DNA of 47,247 nt, taken from the NCBI GenBank assembly GCA_002840785.1, contig PHCH01000083.1, positions 1-47,247 of the forward strand. The letters are read 5' to 3'. The notes beneath the pieces are model-generated. The model searched no databases. It saw nothing but the letters and a program-made list of their open reading frames with translations, and was not told where the DNA came from. Of the stretch, positions 47,217-47,247 are shown piece by piece; position 1 is the stretch's first letter, and every line of letters begins with the position of its first letter. This DNA comes from Betaproteobacteria bacterium HGW-Betaproteobacteria-4. Its GTDB lineage: Bacteria > Pseudomonadota > Gammaproteobacteria > Burkholderiales > Rhodocyclaceae. The position numbers and the translations under genes are program-made.

Positions 47217-47247
47217 CGTCTTGAGCTGCTTAAAACGGGGCTGGAGC

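Overview
The window looks like a chromosomal segment of a betaproteobacterium of the order Rhodocyclales, closest in feel to Dechloromonas/Azonexus. This is a judgement from protein flavour, high GC and gene order (leuCDB-asd-fimV-truA-trpFBA-accD-folC-dedD-cvpA-purF-metZ); no database search was possible. No rRNA, tRNA, CRISPR array, insertion sequence or phage gene was seen.

Layout. Positions 1-3.5 kb hold a CBS-domain protein, aroC, a YdcH-like small protein and an MFS transporter. Positions 3.5-8 kb hold the leucine genes leuC, leuD and leuB, with a small repeat-rich lipoprotein between leuC and leuD, followed by asd and a strong terminator. Positions 8-21.2 kb hold fimV, a CbiQ-like membrane protein, truA, trpF-trpB-trpA, accD, folC, a SPOR-domain protein, cvpA, purF and metZ, mostly with overlapping stop/start codons. 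A rhlE-type helicase follows. Positions 22.8-40 kb are a complete-looking MSHA (type IVa-like) pilus locus in the order E-G-F-pilin-pilin-C-D-O-P-Q then I-(PilN-like)-J-K-L-M-N, followed by a DUF3334 protein. From 40.6 kb to the end the genes are on the minus strand: yjdF-like, recQ, lpxH, ppiB, ppiA, an L,D-transpeptidase and a TPR protein.

How it works together. The left half is housekeeping biosynthesis (chorismate, leucine, aspartate semialdehyde, tryptophan, fatty-acid, folate, purine, methionine). The centre builds one surface machine: MshE (two c-di-GMP-binding-type MshEN motifs) powers assembly, MshG is the platform, MshI/PilN-like/J/K form the alignment complex, MshL is the secretin, MshM/N are accessory, and the pilins plus the very large lectin-like MshQ make the fibre and probable tip.

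Two patterns cut across the annotation. (1) About 14 conserved genes or gene boundaries carry a short internal loss (about 5 to 200 bases by family comparison), usually breaking the frame while the rest of the gene is intact. Essential genes are hit (aroC, leuC, asd, purF) as well as mshG, a pilin, mshO, mshL, DUF3334 and ppiA/ppiB. This looks more like an assembly or amplification fault than natural decay. Several junctions coincide with short perfect inverted repeats. (2) A dispersed repeat of about 40 bp, core CTACGGTCAACCGG followed by an A/T-rich arm, occurs in at least eight clear copies. It lies between genes and also runs into reading frames, forming the start of MshP, the leader of MshO, the start of RecQ and the last residues of YjdF and of the MFS transporter. 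In addition, mshQ contains an uninterrupted run of eleven G, a candidate phase-variation tract.
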